A stretch of DNA of 64,000 nucleotides. It comes from Bog-159 sp963756605 (lineage in GTDB: Bacteria > Acidobacteriota > Terriglobia > Bryobacterales > Bryobacteraceae). Of the stretch, positions 60,273 to 64,000 are shown in pieces (positions within the stretch are counted from its first letter, which is position 1; every line of letters starts with the position of its first letter). Made by a program: the position numbers and the translations under genes. The stretch spans positions 372,001-436,000 of the forward strand of contig CAVWOT010000019.1 of assembly GCA_963756605.1 (NCBI GenBank), given 5' to 3'. The notes below the pieces were generated by a model, which worked only from the letters and a program-made list of their open reading frames with translations, searched no databases and had not been told where the DNA came from.

Positions 60273-62933
60273 TCAGTCGCTCCGCAACGCCGCTATGGGA
60301 TCGATCCGGCTGGCCCGCCGCGCGGGAACATACGTGGCGATCAGCGCGGCCGCCACCAGCACAAAGGCCACGCTGCCGAATGTGAGCGGATCGCCTGGTT
60401 GGACGCCATACAGCAGCTTGATCATCAGCCGCCCCAGCACCAGCGCGCCCACGATACCAGCCGCCGCGCCTGTGAAGGCCTGCACGATCGCCTGATGGAA
60501 GACCATCCACAGCACCGCCGCGCGGCTGGCGCCGAGCGACATGCGGATCCCGATCTCGCGCGTGCGCCGCGCCACAGCGTAGTTCATAACGCCATAGATT
60601 CCCACCGCCGCCAACAGCAGCGCGATGGCGGCGAAGATCCCGAGCAGCAGCATCTCGAAGCGCGGCTGCGCGTTCGCTTGGGCGACGGCCTCGTCCATGG
60701 TTAAAATCCCGGAGACGGGCAGGCTGCGGTCAAAGGATCGCACGGCTTGTTGGATGACCCCTGCCATATCGGCGGGGCGCCCGGCCGTGCGTACTACCAG
60801 CGTGATGTACGCCATGTGCGGCGCGACCGGCGATCCGCCACCCAGGAATTCGGGAGTCTGCAGCGCGGCCAGGTACATCTCCGGATCGGGCTTCTGGGCC
60901 CAGTCTTCCTGCTTGGCGTCCGCCACGATACTGATGACAGTCATCCATCGCGGTGTGTTGCCAATCTCGTCGCCATTGATCGCGATGCGTTTTCCGATGG
61001 GATTCTCGCCAGGCCAATAAGTGCGCGCTGCCCGCTGGTTAAGGACCACCACGCGCCCGGCCCGCGCATCATCGCTTTCGCGGATGCTCCGGCCGGCCAG
61101 CAACGGCAGCCGCATGGTCTCGAAATATCCCGGCATCACGATGCGATAAATGGCGCCGGGCCACTCGCCGGCCCGCGCTGGAGGGCGGCCTTCGATGGCG
61201 AAGCTGCGGTCCCACAGATCGCCGGCCAGGGGCAGATGGTTGATGCCGCCGGCATCCGCCACCCCCGGCAGCTTGCGGATGGTCCGCAGCAACTCGCGGT
61301 AGAAGATCTCGCGGCGGTGCGGTTCGACCTCCTTGGTTCCGGCCACCGACACCACCAGCGAGAGGACCTGATGCGGGTTGAATCCGGGATCGACGGCCGC
61401 CAGCGCGAAGAAACTGCGGATCAGCAGGCCGGCCCCGATCAACAGCATGAACGCCAGCGCGAATTCGGAGGACACCAGGAAACCGCGCAGGCGATTACGC
61501 CGCGCCCCATGGCCATCGCCGCGGCCGCCCTCCTTTAGCGCGACGCCCAGATTCGCGGCGGCGGCGTGCATGGCGGGCGCCAGCCCGAAGGCCAGGGCCG
61601 TCAGGAGGGTGACCGCGACCAGGAACAGCCCCGCTTGCGCGTCGATCGTGACCGTCTCGACGCGAGGGATGTATGCCGGGCTCAGCGCCACCAGCAACTT
61701 CGTGCCAACGAGGGCGAGCAATAAACCGGCTACGGCGCCCATGCCTGCCAACACCAGATGCTCGGTCAAAAACTGGGCGATCATACGCGCGCGGCTGGCG
61801 CCGAGCGCTACCCGCACGGCGATCTCGTGTTGCCGGTCGGACGTGCGCGCCAGCAGCATGTGGGCCACATTGGCGCACGTGATCAACAGGACGAAGCCGA
61901 CCGCTCCCAGCAGCATCAGCAGGGGCGTTTGGATTTTGCCGACCACATTTTCCCGGAGCGGCCTGACGGTCACGCCGCGGTTGGTGGCCGGATAGGCGAG
62001 TTCCAGCCGGCCGGTAATGGCCGCCATCTCGGCGCGCGCCTGTTCCAGTGTGACTCCCGGCTTCAGCCGCGCGAAGACGCGCAGATGGTTGCCGCCGCGT
62101 TCATGTATGTGCTCGCCGAATGCGTCCGGAACCCATAATTCCGCGTGCGTGGCCCAGAAGGGCGCGAACTTGAAGCCGGGCGGCATGATGCCGACCACGG
62201 TATAAGCTTCGCCATCGAGGGTCACCGTTTTCCCCAGCAGGCTCGGATCGTGATTGAACGCACGCTGCCACAGGCCGTAGCTGAGGATCACTTCATGCTC
62301 CGCGCCGGCCTGATCTTCACCGGGGATGAACAGGCGCCCGAGCAGCGGGTCCACACCCAGCAGCGGCAGCAGGTTCCCGGTCACCTTCATGCCATAGAGA
62401 TGCTGCGGCGGATCGCTGTTGGTCAGATTCGGCGTCCAGAAATCCGCCCCGCCCATGGCGGTGAACGAACGGCTCTGGTCGCGCCAATCGAGGTAGTTGG
62501 CGGTCGCCACCGGGCCGGTGCCGTAGTGCAGGATCGTGACCAGGCGATCGGCGTCCTGGTACGCGAGCGGACGCAGCAGCACAGCGTTCACCACGCTGAA
62601 GATCGCGGTGCTGGCGCCAATCCCCAGGGCCAAGGTCAGAACGGCAACGGCGGTAAAGCCCGGCGTGCGCGATAAGCTGCGCGTGCCGTAGCGAATATCC
62701 CGCAGCAGTTGTTCGAAGCGCGGAAACGAGCGCGCGTCGCGATGCAGCTCTTTGGCTTGTTCGATGCCGCCGTAAGCGCGGTGGGCAGCCTGGCGGGCCT
62801 CCTCGGGACTTAAGCCGCGGTGCTCGAAATCCTCGGCGAGCAGGGCCAGGTGCGCCTCGATTTCGCGGGCCAGTTCGCGTTCGGCCCGCGTGCTGCGCCA
62901 CAGATTCGAGAGTCTCGCAAAAGTCCGGCGCAT
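60273..62933 (-). CDS. ADOP family permease (third copy)
   Basis: 886 aa. N-terminal charged extension (FARLSNLWRSTRAERELAREIEAHL), then DIRYGTRSLSRTPGFTAVAVLTLALGIG, two MacB cores and two FtsX units (VGIYGVMNYAVARRTREIGIRMSLGASRAAV near the end). PadR ends 4 bp upstream. Like the others it lacks a visible ATPase partner. Confidence 0.92.
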   Translation of the reverse strand: MRRTFARLSNLWRSTRAERELAREIEAHLALLAEDFEHRGLSPEEARQAAHRAYGGIEQAKELHRDARSFPRFEQLLRDIRYGTRSLSRTPGFTAVAVLTLALGIGASTAIFSVVNAVLLRPLAYQDADRLVTILHYGTGPVATANYLDWRDQSRSFTAMGGADFWTPNLTNSDPPQHLYGMKVTGNLLPLLGVDPLLGRLFIPGEDQAGAEHEVILSYGLWQRAFNHDPSLLGKTVTLDGEAYTVVGIMPPGFKFAPFWATHAELWVPDAFGEHIHERGGNHLRVFARLKPGVTLEQARAEMAAITGRLELAYPATNRGVTVRPLRENVVGKIQTPLLMLLGAVGFVLLITCANVAHMLLARTSDRQHEIAVRVALGASRARMIAQFLTEHLVLAGMGAVAGLLLALVGTKLLVALSPAYIPRVETVTIDAQAGLFLVAVTLLTALAFGLAPAMHAAAANLGVALKEGGRGDGHGARRNRLRGFLVSSEFALAFMLLIGAGLLIRSFFALAAVDPGFNPHQVLSLVVSVAGTKEVEPHRREIFYRELLRTIRKLPGVADAGGINHLPLAGDLWDRSFAIEGRPPARAGEWPGAIYRIVMPGYFETMRLPLLAGRSIRESDDARAGRVVVLNQRAARTYWPGENPIGKRIAINGDEIGNTPRWMTVISIVADAKQEDWAQKPDPEMYLAALQTPEFLGGGSPVAPHMAYITLVVRTAGRPADMAGVIQQAVRSFDRSLPVSGILTMDEAVAQANAQPRFEMLLLGIFAAIALLLAAVGIYGVMNYAVARRTREIGIRMSLGASRAAVLWMVFHQAIVQAFTGAAAGIVGALVLGRLMIKLLYGVQPGDPLTFGSVAFVLVAAALIATYVPARRASRIDPIAALRSD

Positions 62934-62937
62934 GCGC

Positions 62938-63285
62938 TCAGGCTCCCTCGGCGATCAGCTTGTCGACCAGGCCCGCCATCTGGCGCCAGCGGCGCGTCTC
63001 TTGGACGAGCGCCCGCTCGCCGGACTTGGTGATGGCGTAGAATTTCGCTTCGCGCCGGCTTTCCGTGTAGCCCCAGGTGCCCTTGATGCGACCATCCTGT
63101 TCGAGGCGCACCAGGGCGGGATACAACGTGCCCTGATTCAGATGGAGCTGATGGCCGGATAGCTGCTCGAGACGCGTGGCGATGGCGTAGGCGTGCTGCG
63201 GGCCCATCGATTCGAGCGTCCGCAGCACGATGAGATCGAGCGTTCCCTGCAACACGTTCAGGCGATCGGTACGTTCACTTGGCAT
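62938..63285 (-). CDS. PadR-family transcriptional regulator
   Basis: 115 aa: VLQGTLDLIVLRTLESMGPQHAYAIATRLEQ, LNQGTLYPALVRLEQDGRIKGTWG and a C-terminal helix. First gene of the pair with the third ADOP permease; probably autoregulates that operon. Confidence 0.92.
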   Translation of the reverse strand: MPSERTDRLNVLQGTLDLIVLRTLESMGPQHAYAIATRLEQLSGHQLHLNQGTLYPALVRLEQDGRIKGTWGYTESRREAKFYAITKSGERALVQETRRWRQMAGLVDKLIAEGA

Positions 63286-63360
63286 TCAAGTGGTCTCCGT
63301 GTTTACTATGACGCGCTTTCACTTGGATGTCAAGTAAAGCTCGGGCCAAACTCCCGGCAG

Positions 63361-64000
63361 CTAGTTCGATTTTTCGACCAGCGCGCGCACCGGGATGCGA
63401 TGGTCCAGAATGAGGCGGCGGATTTGGCGGGGCGTCAGCTTCGCGATACGCCGCACATCGCGGCGCTTGGCGAGCATTCGGGGCAACAAGCGCAGGGCGG
63501 CCAAATCCGCGTACACCACGGCCCACGCCAGCCGCAATTTGCCGCCGAAGCCGGGGAAGCGCACCATTTCGCCTTTCCCGCCCACGGCCGCGGCGATGCC
63601 ACCCGCGAGGCGCAAGGCGAAGTAAAACGGGTTCAGCAGCAACAAGCTCCAGGGGAACAGTTTGGCGGCGAGCAGGACCCGGTTGCGTTCGATCAGAAAA
63701 ATGCGCCTGGTGGATCCCGCGTCCAGGCTGGCGCCGCGATGATGCCGCACCACCGCGCCGGGCATGTACAGGCAGCGCCAGCCGGCAATACGCGCGCGCA
63801 GCCCGAGTTCCGCGTCATCGCCGAACATGAAAAAGTCTTCGTCGAATCCGCCGGTCGCATCCAGCATGGCTTTGCGGTACATGGCGGCGCAGCCATCCGG
63901 CCACAGCCATTCCTCGATGCGATCGTATTGTCCCGCGTCGATCTCGCCCGTGCCGCGACCTCGGTTCTGGCCGTCGGGATAGATCAAATGGCCAACTTTG
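63361..64000 (-). CDS. Glycosyltransferase family 2, C-terminal part (cut by right edge)
   Basis: The frame runs off the right end (IYPDGQNRG preceded in frame by KVGH), so the N-terminal nucleotide-sugar domain is missing. Visible: WLWPDGCAAMYRKAMLDATGGFDEDFFMFGDDAELGLRARIAGWRCLYMPGAVVRHHRGAS, the GT2 acceptor region with the catalytic-base type Asp pair (GDDAELGLR), then a membrane-proximal helix and a basic C-terminus. Rhamnosyltransferase-like; part of surface polysaccharide synthesis. Confidence 0.87.
   Translation of the reverse strand, partial: KVGHLIYPDGQNRGRGTGEIDAGQYDRIEEWLWPDGCAAMYRKAMLDATGGFDEDFFMFGDDAELGLRARIAGWRCLYMPGAVVRHHRGASLDAGSTRRIFLIERNRVLLAAKLFPWSLLLLNPFYFALRLAGGIAAAVGGKGEMVRFPGFGGKLRLAWAVVYADLAALRLLPRMLAKRRDVRRIAKLTPRQIRRLILDHRIPVRALVEKSN

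Overview
The window is GC-rich, gene-dense DNA from a free-living bacterium, most likely an acidobacterium of the Solibacter/Bryobacter type. The inference rests on family content: three MacB/FtsX-like ADOP permeases (two paired with PadR regulators), a GloVer-repeat secreted protein, a BlaI plus TonB-tailed M56 (BlaR1-like) pair, a TPR-CHAT protein behind a zinc-finger anti-sigma-like protein, and many secreted carboxypeptidase-regulatory-like, POTRA and hypothetical proteins. No rRNA, tRNA, CRISPR array, phage module, insertion sequence or transposase gene was seen.

Layout. 1-8.2 kb: the end of a BNR-repeat protein, queC-queE (7-deazaguanine synthesis), a GloVer protein, a deacetylase-ACP-ketosynthase mini-operon read leftward and a secreted GH2 enzyme. 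8.3-20.5 kb: PilZ protein, GAF-GAF-sigma-54 activator overlapping homogentisate dioxygenase tail to tail, small membrane protein, prepilin peptidase, secreted Cys-rich unknown, two NAD-dependent dehydrogenases back to back, cold-shock protein with a structured intergenic region beside it, PAS-LuxR regulator, TylF-like methyltransferase, Cna_B-like protein. 20.5-34.5 kb: a 342-bp palindromic mosaic, CPBP protease, BamE-like protein, gap, alpha/beta hydrolase, TPR-CHAT protein with its anti-sigma-like partner, a broken BlaI gene, an AraC regulator divergent from an SDR, and a PadR-ADOP pair. 34.5-50.8 kb: malQ, a TolC-like protein, a catalytically dead S41 protease homologue, PIG-L-like protein, POTRA-only protein, GDPD, LolA-like protein, second ADOP, M20 amidohydrolase, M56/TonB sensor and BlaI. 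50.9-64 kb: amidase and Mrp/ApbC, an HD (MESH1-like) hydrolase, a two-kinase/response-regulator cluster with a recent internal duplication, a MetE-like protein, a third ADOP with PadR, and a glycosyltransferase cut by the right edge.

The most unusual signal is not a gene. At least seven intergenic sites carry strings of self-complementary words whose arms are always separated by exactly two bases, and in all fifteen clear modules the centre reads T-NN-A. Two copies of a four-module element, bounded by GTGGGGC and GCCCCAC, occur with the same module order in opposite orientations; the central dinucleotide (CC or GG) flips with orientation. One copy is nested inside a larger element with 21-bp perfect terminal inverted repeats. 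Other leads are the duplicated kinase/receiver block with a missing start codon, the S41 homologue with Ser and Lys both replaced by Asp, and the decayed BlaI gene.
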